64,000 bases of DNA from Paenibacillus validus NBRC 15382. GTDB lineage: Bacteria > Bacillota > Bacilli > Paenibacillales > NBRC-103111. Of the stretch, positions 14,670 to 23,361 are shown in pieces. The notes beneath the pieces are model-generated. The model ran no database searches, was not told the DNA's origin, and saw only the letters and a list, made by a program, of their open reading frames with translations. Positions within the stretch are counted from its first letter, which is position 1; each line of letters begins with the position of its first letter. The stretch spans positions 38,138 to 102,137 of the forward strand of contig NZ_BIMH01000015.1 of NCBI RefSeq assembly GCF_004000985.1, in the 5' to 3' direction. A program made the translations under genes and the position numbers.

Positions 14670-16262
14670 ATGAATATGACGGTCGAACAGGCGTTATCGG
14701 TATACCCGCTGTCGGAAGGGCGTTTGATCGCCGGGAGGGATGGGGCCGCACGCATCGTGAAATCGGTCAATGTGATGGATGCGCCGGATATTACGGAATG
14801 GATCAAAGACGGAGAGATGCTGTTCACGACGGCTTACGTGATGAAGGACCGGCCTGAAGAAGCGATCGATTTGCTGCGCAAGCTCCATGCGAGAGGCTCT
14901 GCGGGGCTGGGCATCAAGCTCGGCCGTTTTTGGACGAATGTGCCCCAGTCGATTGTGGAGGAGGCGGACCGGCTCGGATTTCCGCTGATCGAGCTGCCGT
15001 ATCAGTTCACCTTTTCCGATCAGATGAACGGGTTGTTTCATGCGGAGCTGGAGCGAAATACGCGATCGCTTCAAAGATTGCTGGAGAAGCAAAAGAAGCT
15101 GATGCAATTTGCGCTGGGCGCGCAGTCGGATTCGATGTTTTTTGAACAAGTGCAGGCGATTGTAGAGACGCCGTTCGCCGTGGTGAGCTCGCGCGGCCAT
15201 TTGATTTACAATGCGACGTCGTACGGCGATAAGCAGCTGCTGGAAGGTTGGCCTTGGCGCGAAGGGGTCAGGCGCTTGCGGGCGGGAGGAGGCGAAATGT
15301 ACCGCGTTCCCGTCGAGTACAAACGGGAATGTATCGGGTACGCGGTCTTCGGCCGGCATGAGGTGGCGCTTATGAAGGAAGAAGAGGGACTGTTCGTGCA
15401 AACGGCGGAAATTCTCGCGCATCACTTGAGCTGCATTTATCGCGATGAGCTGGAGCGTTCGCTGAATCGCGATTTGGGCGGGATGTTTGCCCGCTATTTG
15501 AGTCAAGACGTGCCGGTCGGGATGCTTACGGCGCAGATGGAGGATCTGGGCATTCGCGTGCTGGGCGGTTCCTATCAATGTGTGCTGACGAAGGTGATGT
15601 CAGGGGTGGACGGGGCGCACCGGGAGGTCATCAAGGCCGTTCGGGAGGAGCTGGAGTACAACCCGGCTTTTCGCGAGCTGGAGGTTGTGCATTTCGTGGT
15701 GGGGAACGGGGTATTCTCGATTTTTCGGGGCGACGAATGGGCAGTCTCCGGCAAGCTGCCGGACATCATGAACCGCGCGCTCGGCTGTATGTTGGACAAA
15801 GGGATTTTGCCGCAAATTCGAATGTCCGTTAGCAATAAGAAAACGAAGCCTGCTGTTCTCCGGCAAGCTTACATGGAGTGCTCGGAGGCGTTCGAGCTGG
15901 CGGAGCGGCTTGGCGTCGCCGACAAGGTCGTGCGCTTCGAATCGGTGGAGCTGGCCTATGTATTCCGCCACGTGCCGACGAACGAGATGCGTACGTACGG
16001 GCAAGAGGTGCTGGCGGAGCTGTTGGCCAAAGACCCGGATTACGCACACGAAATGCTGCGGACGCTGGAAGCGTTCCTGGAGCATGACGGCCAGGTGAAC
16101 GAGGCGGCGAAGCATTTGTTCGTGCATCGCAACACGGTGGCCTACCGGCTGGAGAAGATCGGTGAAATCCTCGGGGCCGATTTCAAAAAAATGAACGATT
16201 TGCTGAGGCTGAAGCTGGCGTTTATGTTCCGGCGCATGCTTGATGAGCGGGATTCGGAGTAA
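14670..16262 (+). CDS. pucR: PucR-family transcriptional regulator of purine catabolism
   Basis: The ATG with GGAGG eight bases upstream gives 530 aa. The N-terminal PucR ligand domain (about residues 1-125) includes VYPLSEGRLIAGRDG, VNVMDAPDITEWIKDGEMLFTTAY-type and GLGIKLGRFW segments. The C-terminal HTH_30 domain reads NEAAKHLFVHRNTVAYRLEKI (about 475-500). In B. subtilis PucR controls the puc genes in response to allantoin-type intermediates. Here it is the first gene of the locus, 30 bp before pucA and probably co-transcribed. The symbol is given by context; the ligand is not proven. Two dyads upstream may be its targets. Confidence 0.85.
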   Translation: MNMTVEQALSVYPLSEGRLIAGRDGAARIVKSVNVMDAPDITEWIKDGEMLFTTAYVMKDRPEEAIDLLRKLHARGSAGLGIKLGRFWTNVPQSIVEEADRLGFPLIELPYQFTFSDQMNGLFHAELERNTRSLQRLLEKQKKLMQFALGAQSDSMFFEQVQAIVETPFAVVSSRGHLIYNATSYGDKQLLEGWPWREGVRRLRAGGGEMYRVPVEYKRECIGYAVFGRHEVALMKEEEGLFVQTAEILAHHLSCIYRDELERSLNRDLGGMFARYLSQDVPVGMLTAQMEDLGIRVLGGSYQCVLTKVMSGVDGAHREVIKAVREELEYNPAFRELEVVHFVVGNGVFSIFRGDEWAVSGKLPDIMNRALGCMLDKGILPQIRMSVSNKKTKPAVLRQAYMECSEAFELAERLGVADKVVRFESVELAYVFRHVPTNEMRTYGQEVLAELLAKDPDYAHEMLRTLEAFLEHDGQVNEAAKHLFVHRNTVAYRLEKIGEILGADFKKMNDLLRLKLAFMFRRMLDERDSE

Positions 16263-16292
16263 CGGTCTTATAAGTTGAAAGGGGGTGGTGGT

Positions 16293-17468
16293 ATGGAGTT
16301 CCACGAGGTGCTGGACGCATGGGACGAAACGCGCGGGAATGCTGTACTGGCCACAGTCATCGGAGTGGAGGGTCATGCCTACCGCAAGGAGGGCGCTTCG
16401 ATGCTGCTTTATGCCGACGGCCGCCGTGTCGGGGCGATCAGTCCGGGCTGCCTGGAGGCCGACGTCATGGAACGGGTGCCGGACATTGCGGCCGGCGGTC
16501 CCCCGCAAACGGTTGAGTACGACATGAGGGATGCCGACGATTGGGCATGGGGAGAAACGGTCGGCTGCGGCGGAAAAATCACGGTGCTGCTGGAATCGGT
16601 GGAAGGAAGGCTCGCCGACGCGCTGACCGAGCTGCTGTCGCGATTGCGGCTCGGCGAAGCGTGCTGCTTGGTGCGGCGGCGGCAATCGAAGGCCGCCCGG
16701 TCTGCATTCATGAGCGGCACTGGTGCGGCGGGCGCGCCGGAAGGGCTTGGCAGGCACGAGGAATCGGGAATGCCGGGGCTGCCGGGAGAGTCGAGGGGGC
16801 CGGAAATGTGGGGAATGCCGGGAGTGCTGGATGCGAGCCTGGAGTACGAAGTGGAAGCGGTAAGTTCCGGGGAGGCGGCGACAGGCTGGGAAGACGATGG
16901 CTTCCGCTTGCTGTGCGAACCGAAGCCGCGTTTGCTTATATTCGGCGCGGGTGCGGATGCCGAGCCGCTCGCTGCGCTGGCTGCTGCGTCCGGGTTTCGC
17001 GTCGTCGTGGCCGATTGGCGGGAATCGCTTTGCTGCCCGGGGCATTTTCCCGGCTGTGGGACGTTCGTCGGCTCGCCGGTGGAGGCGGTCGAGCGGCTCG
17101 GCGTAAGCGAATCGGATTACGTTGTGGTGATGAGCCATCATCCGGGCCGCGACCGTCAATGCTTGCAGGCGTTGTGGCCGCGGGCTGCCCGTTACGTCGG
17201 AGTGCTCGGCTCGAAGGCGCGGACCCGGCGGTTGCTGGAAGGAATGAACCCGCCGCCATGGCTGCACTGGCCTATCGGGCTGGCCATCGGGGCGGTCGGG
17301 CCGCAGGAGATCGCCGTCAGCGTCGTGGCGGAGTTGATTGCCGTGCGCAGGCGGGCAGATATACGCGGGGAAAGGGGAAGTGCGCTTGAAGGCGGCGGGG
17401 CTGTATTTGGCAGCCGGTCAAAGCCGGCGAATGGGAGTCCCCAAGCTGTCCATCCCGCTCGGGGATAA
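16293..17468 (+). CDS. pucA: XdhC/CoxI-family xanthine dehydrogenase maturation factor (PucA)
   Basis: The ATG follows AAAGGGGGTGG and gives 391 aa. The N-terminal XdhC domain (GNAVLATVIGVEGHAYRKEG; GAISPGCLEADV; ETVGCGGKITVLLE) and the C-terminal Rossmann domain (RLLIFGAGADAEPLAALAA, YVVVMSHHPGRDRQCL, GVLGSKARTRRLL, IAVSVVAELIAVRR) are both present. Between them residues about 140-195 form a Gly/Pro/Met/Glu-rich stretch that looks like an insert. The last ~25 residues run past the usual domain end and overlap pucB by 83 nt. XdhC binds and inserts sulfurated molybdenum cofactor into xanthine dehydrogenase. Confidence 0.88.
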   Translation: MEFHEVLDAWDETRGNAVLATVIGVEGHAYRKEGASMLLYADGRRVGAISPGCLEADVMERVPDIAAGGPPQTVEYDMRDADDWAWGETVGCGGKITVLLESVEGRLADALTELLSRLRLGEACCLVRRRQSKAARSAFMSGTGAAGAPEGLGRHEESGMPGLPGESRGPEMWGMPGVLDASLEYEVEAVSSGEAATGWEDDGFRLLCEPKPRLLIFGAGADAEPLAALAAASGFRVVVADWRESLCCPGHFPGCGTFVGSPVEAVERLGVSESDYVVVMSHHPGRDRQCLQALWPRAARYVGVLGSKARTRRLLEGMNPPPWLHWPIGLAIGAVGPQEIAVSVVAELIAVRRRADIRGERGSALEGGGAVFGSRSKPANGSPQAVHPARG

Positions 17469-18009
17469 GGGTCCGCTTGGCGGTATGGCGCTGCGGGAGG
17501 CGGCTCAATCCGGGTTGGATGATATCTTCGTTGTTACGCGTTCAGGGGAGCGGCCGGACTGGTATCCTTTTGCAGAGGGGGAGGCCGCGGGTGAACGCTG
17601 CTTCCTCATTCCCGCGCCCGAGGCGGAGCTCGGAATGGCGCTCTCGATTCGAGCGGGCTTGTCGGCTGCGGCCGACAACGGTCCGTATGATGCGGTTGTT
17701 GTCCTGCTGGCGGATCAGCCGCTGCTGCGCGCGGACATGATCGACCGGCTGTTGGCGGCATACAGGGCCGATCCGTCGCTTGAATTCGCAGCCTGGGCGG
17801 ATCGGGGAGAGGCGCGGCCGCCGGTGCTGTTCGCAGCGTCCGTATTTGACACGCTGCGCCGTTTGGCAGGGGACGAGGGGGCGCGCAAGCTGCTGACGGG
17901 CTCGCGGCTGCGGGGGAAACTGCTGGAGGGGGAAGCGGCGTGGTTCACGGATTTGGACACGCCGCTTGAAGTGAAGCTTTTCATTGAACGTTACGTGCGC
18001 AGCGGATAA
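17386..18009 (+). CDS. pucB: Molybdenum cofactor nucleotidyltransferase, MocA-like (PucB)
   Basis: A TTG start with AAAGGGG eight bases upstream gives 207 aa, like B. subtilis PucB. The N-terminus LYLAAGQSRRMGVPKLSIPL is the nucleotide-binding signature of MobA/MocA transferases. The metal-binding loop VVVLLADQPLLRADMIDRLL follows near residue 105. It probably makes the cytosine dinucleotide form of molybdopterin for the PucCDE enzyme. It overlaps the 3' end of pucA. A repeat and the promoter of the next operon part follow, so the transcript may be split here. Confidence 0.85.
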   Translation: MKAAGLYLAAGQSRRMGVPKLSIPLGDKGPLGGMALREAAQSGLDDIFVVTRSGERPDWYPFAEGEAAGERCFLIPAPEAELGMALSIRAGLSAAADNGPYDAVVVLLADQPLLRADMIDRLLAAYRADPSLEFAAWADRGEARPPVLFAASVFDTLRRLAGDEGARKLLTGSRLRGKLLEGEAAWFTDLDTPLEVKLFIERYVRSG

Positions 18010-18042
18010 GTCGGTGAAGGGGCTGGAAGGAGAGGTGGAAGT

Positions 18043-18151
18043 AAATAGCGGAACTGTAAGGGGCATCGTTATGCTGGAGGGACCGAGCTGCGAGGTTTAG
18101 GCGAATCGCGCATCGTGGTTACGTTATTTTCGAATGAAAGCTCCGCTATTT
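18043..18151. repeat. Dispersed palindromic repeat bounded by AAATAGCGGAAC / GCTCCGCTATTT
   Basis: A ~109-bp unit with 12-bp terminal inverted repeats. The same ends bound a 90-bp unit at 58011-58100 and a 25-bp mini version at 58127-58151. No ORF. It looks like a small non-coding, possibly MITE- or REP-like family. Confidence 0.65.
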
Positions 18152-18328
18152 GCGCGAGACGGGTCCGGCTGAGCGGGTTTGGGCGCAGGGAGGACTGCAT
18201 AGGACGGCGAATACACGAGGAAGCTCCATGTTGTGTCAACTATATGTTATGTATATACCGATAAAGGTGATTATTTCACAAAAACAGCGCATCTTTTTAG
18301 CACAAAAAACAAAATAATGTCATATTAA

Positions 18329-18357
18329 TTGACGTATACATGCCGCTGACTTATAGT
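18329..18357 (+). promoter_or_regulatory. Sigma-A promoter of the BMP transporter operon
   Basis: TTGACG (18329-18334), a 17-base spacer and TATAGT (18352-18357). It lies 75 bases before the lipoprotein start codon. Confidence 0.75.
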
Positions 18358-18431
18358 GAAATTACTTCAAAGACAACGATGGTGCCCAAGTAAACGAAAT
18401 GATCTAAATCATGTATGCGGAGGAGAGCGCA

Positions 18432-19577
18432 ATGAGACTGACTCAGGTATGGACGGCGGCATTGATGTTGATTTTGGCCATGATTGTGGGGGTGGCCGGT
18501 TGTTCGCAAGAAAGTGCGAAACCGGCTGCGACAGGGACGACTGATCCGAAGCCTGCGGATACGGCGGCGAAGCCGACAGAGACAAAGGCACCGCGCGTCG
18601 CATTCGTCTACATCGGACCTCCAGGTGACGGCGGTTGGACGTACGAGCACGACCAAGGGCGTTTGCAGATGGAGAAGGAGCTGGGCATCAAGGCTGACTT
18701 CGTCGAGAACGTACCGGAAAGCGCCGATGCCGAGCGGGTGATCACGGAGCTGGCGCAAAACCACGACCTCATTTTTACAACAAGCTTCGGTTACATGGAA
18801 TACACGCTGAATGTCGCCAAGAAGTTTCCGAAGGTTATCTTCATGCACGCATCCGGCTACAAAACGGCCGACAATATGGGCACCTATTTCGGACGCAATT
18901 ATCAGGCCAGCTATTTGGCAGGCATCTCCGCCGGTAAAATGACGAAAAAGAACGTGATCGGTTACGTCGGCGCGTTCCCGATTCCGGAAGTCATTTATAA
19001 CATCAACGCGTTCACGCTGGGTGCGCAAAGCGTCAATCCGGACGCGAAAGTCAACGTCGTGTGGAGCAACACCTGGTACGATCCGGCGACGGAGCGGCAA
19101 GCCGCCGTCAGCTTGCTGGACAAAGGCGCCGACGTCATCGCCGCTTACCAGGACTCTCCGGCCAGCCTGCAGGCGGCTCAAGAGCGCGGTGCGTTCGGCA
19201 TCGGCAACGATTCCGATATGTCGCGGTTCGCACCGGAAGCGTACATCACGTCCCCGGTATGGAAGTGGGGCCCTTACTACACGCAAGTGGTCAAGGAAGT
19301 CATGGAGGGCAAATGGAAGCCCGGCCAATATTGGGGCAGCATGAAGGACGGCATCGTCGATTTGGCGCCGCTCGGCAAGAACGTGCCGGACGACGTGAAG
19401 AAGCTGGTCGAGGATGCCAAGGCCAAGGTGATGAGCGGCGAGCTTGACGTATTCAAAGGGCCGATCTACGATGCGGCGGGCAGTGTGAAGGTGGAAGAAG
19501 GCAAGACGCTGGCGGATGCGGATATTTTAAGCACGAACTGGTTTGTCAAAGGGGTTGAAGGCACGATCCCGAAATAA
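18432..19577 (+). CDS. BMP-family purine/nucleoside-binding lipoprotein of an ABC importer
   Basis: The ATG with GGAGGAG upstream gives 381 aa with a lipoprotein signal (lipobox VAGC, Cys24) and a polar linker (about 25-55). The mature part, starting APRVAFVYIGPPGDGGWTY, is a BMP/PnrA-type binding protein; FVENVPESADAERVI, FGRNYQASYLAGISAGKMTK and GKWKPGQYWGSM are typical segments. BMP proteins deliver nucleosides or purine bases to an ABC transporter. The gene is embedded in the purine locus, so a purine (for example xanthine, urate or a nucleoside) is the likely ligand. A hairpin at 19596-19625 separates it from the ATPase gene. Confidence 0.88.
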   Translation: MRLTQVWTAALMLILAMIVGVAGCSQESAKPAATGTTDPKPADTAAKPTETKAPRVAFVYIGPPGDGGWTYEHDQGRLQMEKELGIKADFVENVPESADAERVITELAQNHDLIFTTSFGYMEYTLNVAKKFPKVIFMHASGYKTADNMGTYFGRNYQASYLAGISAGKMTKKNVIGYVGAFPIPEVIYNINAFTLGAQSVNPDAKVNVVWSNTWYDPATERQAAVSLLDKGADVIAAYQDSPASLQAAQERGAFGIGNDSDMSRFAPEAYITSPVWKWGPYYTQVVKEVMEGKWKPGQYWGSMKDGIVDLAPLGKNVPDDVKKLVEDAKAKVMSGELDVFKGPIYDAAGSVKVEEGKTLADADILSTNWFVKGVEGTIPK

Positions 19578-19595
19578 AACGGGCTTCCCATGATG

Positions 19596-19625
19596 CAAAT
19601 CCCTTCGTAACCGCGAAGGGATTTG
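19596..19625 (+). promoter_or_regulatory. Intra-operon hairpin after the binding-protein gene
   Basis: CAAATCCCTTCG, six-base loop, CGAAGGGATTTG: a perfect 12-bp stem without a following U-run. Such hairpins usually protect the upstream message and partly limit read-through, giving more binding protein than transporter. Confidence 0.6.
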
Positions 19626-19667
19626 TGCTAGCCGAAGGCCCCGGGTGAAGAAGAGAGGCTGACTCGA

Positions 19668-21224
19668 ATGACGGAATATGCGTTTGAAATGACCGGTATC
19701 CTAAAGCGGTTCGGCCCGGTAACCGCAAGCGACGGCGTCGACCTGTCCGTTCGGCGGGGCGAGATTCATGCGCTGCTCGGCGAGAACGGGGCCGGCAAGA
19801 GCACGATCATGTCGATATTATCCGGCGTGTACCGCGCGGACGAAGGCGAGATTCGCATCGGCGGGAAGCCGGTCCACATTCGCGGTCCGAAGGACGCGAT
19901 GAAGCTCGGGATCGGCATGGTCCACCAGCATTTTCGGCTGGTGGCGGCGATGACCGGAGCGGAGAATATTGTACTGGGCCAGCGCGGCAGCGTTTGGCGA
20001 GGCAAAGGCTGGATGCGGAGCAAGCAGCGGGAGCTGGAAGAGCTGGCTCGTAAATTCGGCCTGAGCGTTCCGATGGACCGGCCGGTCTGGCAGCTGTCCG
20101 TCGGCGAGCAGCAGCGCGTGGAAATTATGAAGACGTTATACCGCGGGGCGGACATCGTCATCCTTGACGAGCCGACCTCCGTGTTGACGCCGGGAGAAGC
20201 GGAAGAGCTGTTCCGCACGCTGAGGTCGATGAAGCAGGAAGGCAAGACGGTCATGATTACGACCCACAAGCTGAGGGAGGTCATGGCGGTTGCCGATGTG
20301 ATGTCCATGATGCGCAAAGGAAAGATGATCGCATCTGTCGCCAAGGAGGATACGTCGGAACAGGAGCTGGCGCAGCTGATGGTCGGGCGGTCGATCGAGG
20401 CGGCAACGGCGAATCATGCCGGTCCGTCGCCGATCCGGGATCAGCGGGAGGCGCTTGGCGCGATTCTCGCCGTGGAGCGGCTGCAGGTGAACGCGGACCA
20501 TGGTCGCCAGGCGCTGCAGGGCGTTACGCTGCAGGTAGGCAAGGGCGAGATCGTCGGCGTCGCCGGGGTTGCCGGCAACGGGCAGAAGGAGCTGGCGGAA
20601 GCGTTGACGGGACTGCGCCCCTGGCAGTCGGGTACGGTCGTATACGACGGCCGGGAGCTGCAGACGCCCAGCGTGCGCAGGCTGATTGAGCTGGGTGTCG
20701 CCCATATTCCGGAGAACCGGATGAAAAGCGGCTTAGCTGGCTCGCTCGGCGTCACGGATAATTTATTATTCAAGTCGTATCGTACCCCGGCCCGTTCGCG
20801 TCTCGGCTTCTTGCGAAAAGGGGGAAACCGCAGGTGGGCCGAGGAGCTGGTGCGGAAGTTCGACGTCAAGACGCCCGGTCTGGACGCGCCGGTGCGCCAG
20901 CTGTCCGGAGGCAACCAGCAGAAGCTTGTGCTCGCCCGCGAAGCGGAGCAGAAGCCGAAGCTGCTCGTTGCCGTGCATCCGACGCAGGGTCTCGATGTCG
21001 GGGCTGCTGACGGGGTGCATCGCATGCTTCGGGAGCTCGCCGAAGGCGGAACGGGCATCCTGCTCATATCCGAGGATTTGGACGAAGTAATCAAGCTGTC
21101 GGATCGTGTGCTCGTGCTGTTTAACGGCACGATTCAAGCCGAATTTCGAGCCGGGACGTTGGACCGGGGCGATATCGGCTCCGCCATGGCCGGCTTACCG
21201 GAATCGCGAGGTGAAGCCATATGA
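19668..21224 (+). CDS. Purine/nucleoside ABC transporter, tandem ATP-binding protein
   Basis: At 518 aa this is a two-domain sugar/nucleoside-type ATPase. The N-terminal half has Walker A GENGAGKST (about residues 40-48), signature LSVGEQQRVEI and Walker B VILDEPTSVL. The C-terminal half has the degenerate Walker A GVAGNGQKEL, signature LSGGNQQKLVLAREAE and HPTQGLDVGA, as in NupA/YufO-type proteins. It energises the importer whose binding protein is upstream and whose permeases follow. Its stop overlaps the next start by four bases (ATGA), so translation is coupled. Confidence 0.93.
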   Translation: MTEYAFEMTGILKRFGPVTASDGVDLSVRRGEIHALLGENGAGKSTIMSILSGVYRADEGEIRIGGKPVHIRGPKDAMKLGIGMVHQHFRLVAAMTGAENIVLGQRGSVWRGKGWMRSKQRELEELARKFGLSVPMDRPVWQLSVGEQQRVEIMKTLYRGADIVILDEPTSVLTPGEAEELFRTLRSMKQEGKTVMITTHKLREVMAVADVMSMMRKGKMIASVAKEDTSEQELAQLMVGRSIEAATANHAGPSPIRDQREALGAILAVERLQVNADHGRQALQGVTLQVGKGEIVGVAGVAGNGQKELAEALTGLRPWQSGTVVYDGRELQTPSVRRLIELGVAHIPENRMKSGLAGSLGVTDNLLFKSYRTPARSRLGFLRKGGNRRWAEELVRKFDVKTPGLDAPVRQLSGGNQQKLVLAREAEQKPKLLVAVHPTQGLDVGAADGVHRMLRELAEGGTGILLISEDLDEVIKLSDRVLVLFNGTIQAEFRAGTLDRGDIGSAMAGLPESRGEAI

Positions 21225-22351
21225 GTACCGAACCCTCAGCCGGAGCTTGGGGAGCAAAGGCGCAGACGGCGGAAGCCGGGGGCGCCGACAAGCCTAAATT
21301 TCGCCTGGAGCTGAACTCCGCTCCATCTGGCGTATGGTGGATGCCGATCGTGTCGGTTGGGCTGGCGCTGGTGTTTTGCGGGTTGTTTATTGCGCTGAAC
21401 GGCATGAACCCGATCGCCGTTTATTTGAAAATGCTTCAAGGCGCCTTCGGCTCCAGCTACGGCATCAGCGAAACGATGGTCAAAGCGATTCCGCTGCTAT
21501 TATGCGGACTCGGCGTCTCGTTCGCCTACCGCATTTCGATTTGGAATATCGGAGCGGAAGGACAGCTGATCGCCGGTGCGATCTCCGCGACGGCGGTTAC
21601 GATTTATTGGCCGGAGCTCGGCGGGCTTTGGGCGATTCCCGTTATGATGATCGCCGGGATGGCCGGGGGCGCGCTGTGGGGGCTGCTGACGGCCCTGCCT
21701 CGTACGCTGTTCCGGGTGAACGAGCTGATTACTTCTTTAATGTTGAATTATGTGGCGATTCTATTGCTGAATTTCTTCGTGTTCGGTCCCTGGAAAGATC
21801 CGAAAGGGATGAACTTCCCCGGCACCGCGGAATTTCCGCCGGCGCAGCAGCTGCTGACGCTGGGCGGCTCGCGGCTTCACCTGGGGCTGGTATATGGTCT
21901 GGTCGCGGTCATTCTATACGCGGTCTGGATGAACTACACGCGCTGGGGCTACGAGCTTCGCTTGCTCGGCGCGAATCCGGCTGCGGCCAAGTACGCGGGG
22001 ATCGCGGTGAACCGTCACATTATCGTCGTGATGCTGATCAGCGGCGGCCTGGCCGGACTTGCGGGCATGAGCGAGGTGTCCGGGGTGACGCACCGGCTGA
22101 TGTACGGATTGTCGCCCGGTTACGGGTATACGGCCATTATCGTCGCTTGGCTCGCCAAGCTGAATCCGGCCGGCCTGCTTGTGTCGTCCGTGCTGTTCGG
22201 CGCACTGATTGTCGGCGGCTACAGCGTGCAGACGATCGGGCTGCCGTCGTCCATGTCGCTGATGCTCCAGGGCGCGATCTTATTCTTTCTGATTGCCGGG
22301 GATCACTTCGGAAAATACCGGCTGCGCCGCAGCCGCAGCGATAAAGCATAA
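21221..22351 (+). CDS. Purine/nucleoside ABC transporter permease 1
   Basis: This 376-aa membrane protein has about nine hydrophobic helices after a polar N-terminal tail of some 35 residues. Segments such as SYGISETMVKAIPLLLCGLGVSFAYR and FNIWNIGAEGQL-like (IWNIGAEGQLIAGA) are diagnostic of the BMP-linked branched-chain-type permeases (YufP/NupP). LITSLMLNYVAI and GLSPGYGYTAIIVAWLAKLNP follow. It forms the channel with the second permease. It overlaps the ATPase gene by four bases. Confidence 0.92.
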   Translation: MSTEPSAGAWGAKAQTAEAGGADKPKFRLELNSAPSGVWWMPIVSVGLALVFCGLFIALNGMNPIAVYLKMLQGAFGSSYGISETMVKAIPLLLCGLGVSFAYRISIWNIGAEGQLIAGAISATAVTIYWPELGGLWAIPVMMIAGMAGGALWGLLTALPRTLFRVNELITSLMLNYVAILLLNFFVFGPWKDPKGMNFPGTAEFPPAQQLLTLGGSRLHLGLVYGLVAVILYAVWMNYTRWGYELRLLGANPAAAKYAGIAVNRHIIVVMLISGGLAGLAGMSEVSGVTHRLMYGLSPGYGYTAIIVAWLAKLNPAGLLVSSVLFGALIVGGYSVQTIGLPSSMSLMLQGAILFFLIAGDHFGKYRLRRSRSDKA

Positions 22352-22392
22352 GGAGCCGGGAGTCGACCGGCGGTCGAAGGGGGCTGTTCACG

Positions 22393-23322
22393 TTGGAATT
22401 CACGATTACTTTGCTGATCGCGGCGATTTCCGCCGGGACCCCGCTGCTGCTTGCCGCGCTCGGGGGGATTTTATCGGAGAGGGCGGGCATTATTCATCTC
22501 GGTACGGAAGGCATCATGCTGATGGGAGCCGTGCTCTCCTGCATGACTTATATCACGACCCAAAGCCTGGGGCTCGCGCTTCTGTCGGCGCTGCTGGGTA
22601 CGGCGCTGTTGGGCGGGCTGCACGCCTTATTGACGGTTACGCTGCATGCGAACCAAACCGTCAGCGGTCTGGCCATTACGCTGTTCGGCACCGGATTAAG
22701 CGCCTACTTGGGCAAAAAGTTCAGCGGCCAGCCGATTCCAGGCTCCGTGCCGAAGCTCGATCTGCCGTGGCTGGAAGCCGTGCCGTTCGCCGGCAGGCTG
22801 CTGGCGCATCAGGATTGGATCGTATGGTTCAGCCTGGTGCTCGTCGTCGCGCTGCACACGCTTATTTACCGTACGTCCTGGGGGCTGCATCTCCGCGCCG
22901 TCGGCGATAGTCCGGGGACGGCGGACGTGATGGGCATTCCGGTGGCGCTGTTTCGCTACACGTATGTCGTGCTCGGCTCGATGCTGATGGGCTTGGCCGG
23001 CTCGTATTTGATCCTGGCGTATTCGCCCAGCTGGACGGAAGGGATGACGGCCGGACGCGGGTGGATCGCGGTGGCGCTCATTATTTTCGCCCGTTGGAAT
23101 CCGGTTCGCGCTTTGTTCGCCGCTTATTTATTCGGCGGGCTTGATGCCCTGGGCTTCCGCATTCAATTGCTGGGAACCCCGATTCCTTCGTATTTTCTGA
23201 AAATGATGCCGTACCTGATCACCATCGGCGTACTGATGTATGTCGGCTGGAAAACGCGCAGCAAGCCTTCGGGCGGCCCCGAAGCGCTCGGACTTCCGTA
23301 TTTGCGGGAGCAGCGCCACTAG
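22393..23322 (+). CDS. Purine/nucleoside ABC transporter permease 2
   Basis: A TTG start with AAGGGGG upstream gives 309 aa with eight to nine helices. It is a YufQ/NupQ-type permease: SAGTPLLLAALGGILSERAG, IIHLGTEGIMLMGA, HANQTVSGLAITLFGTGLS and GMTAGRGWIAVALIIFARWNP are characteristic. It pairs with the upstream permease. The xanthine dehydrogenase FAD-subunit gene begins 39 bp later, so import and oxidation of the purine are probably expressed together. Confidence 0.92.
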   Translation: MEFTITLLIAAISAGTPLLLAALGGILSERAGIIHLGTEGIMLMGAVLSCMTYITTQSLGLALLSALLGTALLGGLHALLTVTLHANQTVSGLAITLFGTGLSAYLGKKFSGQPIPGSVPKLDLPWLEAVPFAGRLLAHQDWIVWFSLVLVVALHTLIYRTSWGLHLRAVGDSPGTADVMGIPVALFRYTYVVLGSMLMGLAGSYLILAYSPSWTEGMTAGRGWIAVALIIFARWNPVRALFAAYLFGGLDALGFRIQLLGTPIPSYFLKMMPYLITIGVLMYVGWKTRSKPSGGPEALGLPYLREQRH

Positions 23323-23361
23323 AGGTGAACGTGATGAGTCTGGAAAAGCGAGGTGAGGCGG

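Larger units (their letters stand above)
18010..18431 (+). other. Intergenic region between pucB and the BMP transporter operon
   Basis: No gene is seen. It holds a dispersed palindromic repeat (18043-18151), a TATATGTTATGTATAT word resembling the dyad upstream of the PucR gene, an AT-rich stretch, and a sigma-A promoter at 18329-18357. The leader is about 70 nt, too short for a known purine riboswitch plus expression platform. Confidence 0.6.

Noticed and set aside
15600..17267. 555-codon minus-strand frame across the PucR gene and pucA
   Set aside because: It spans two real plus-strand genes and has no RBS or domain.
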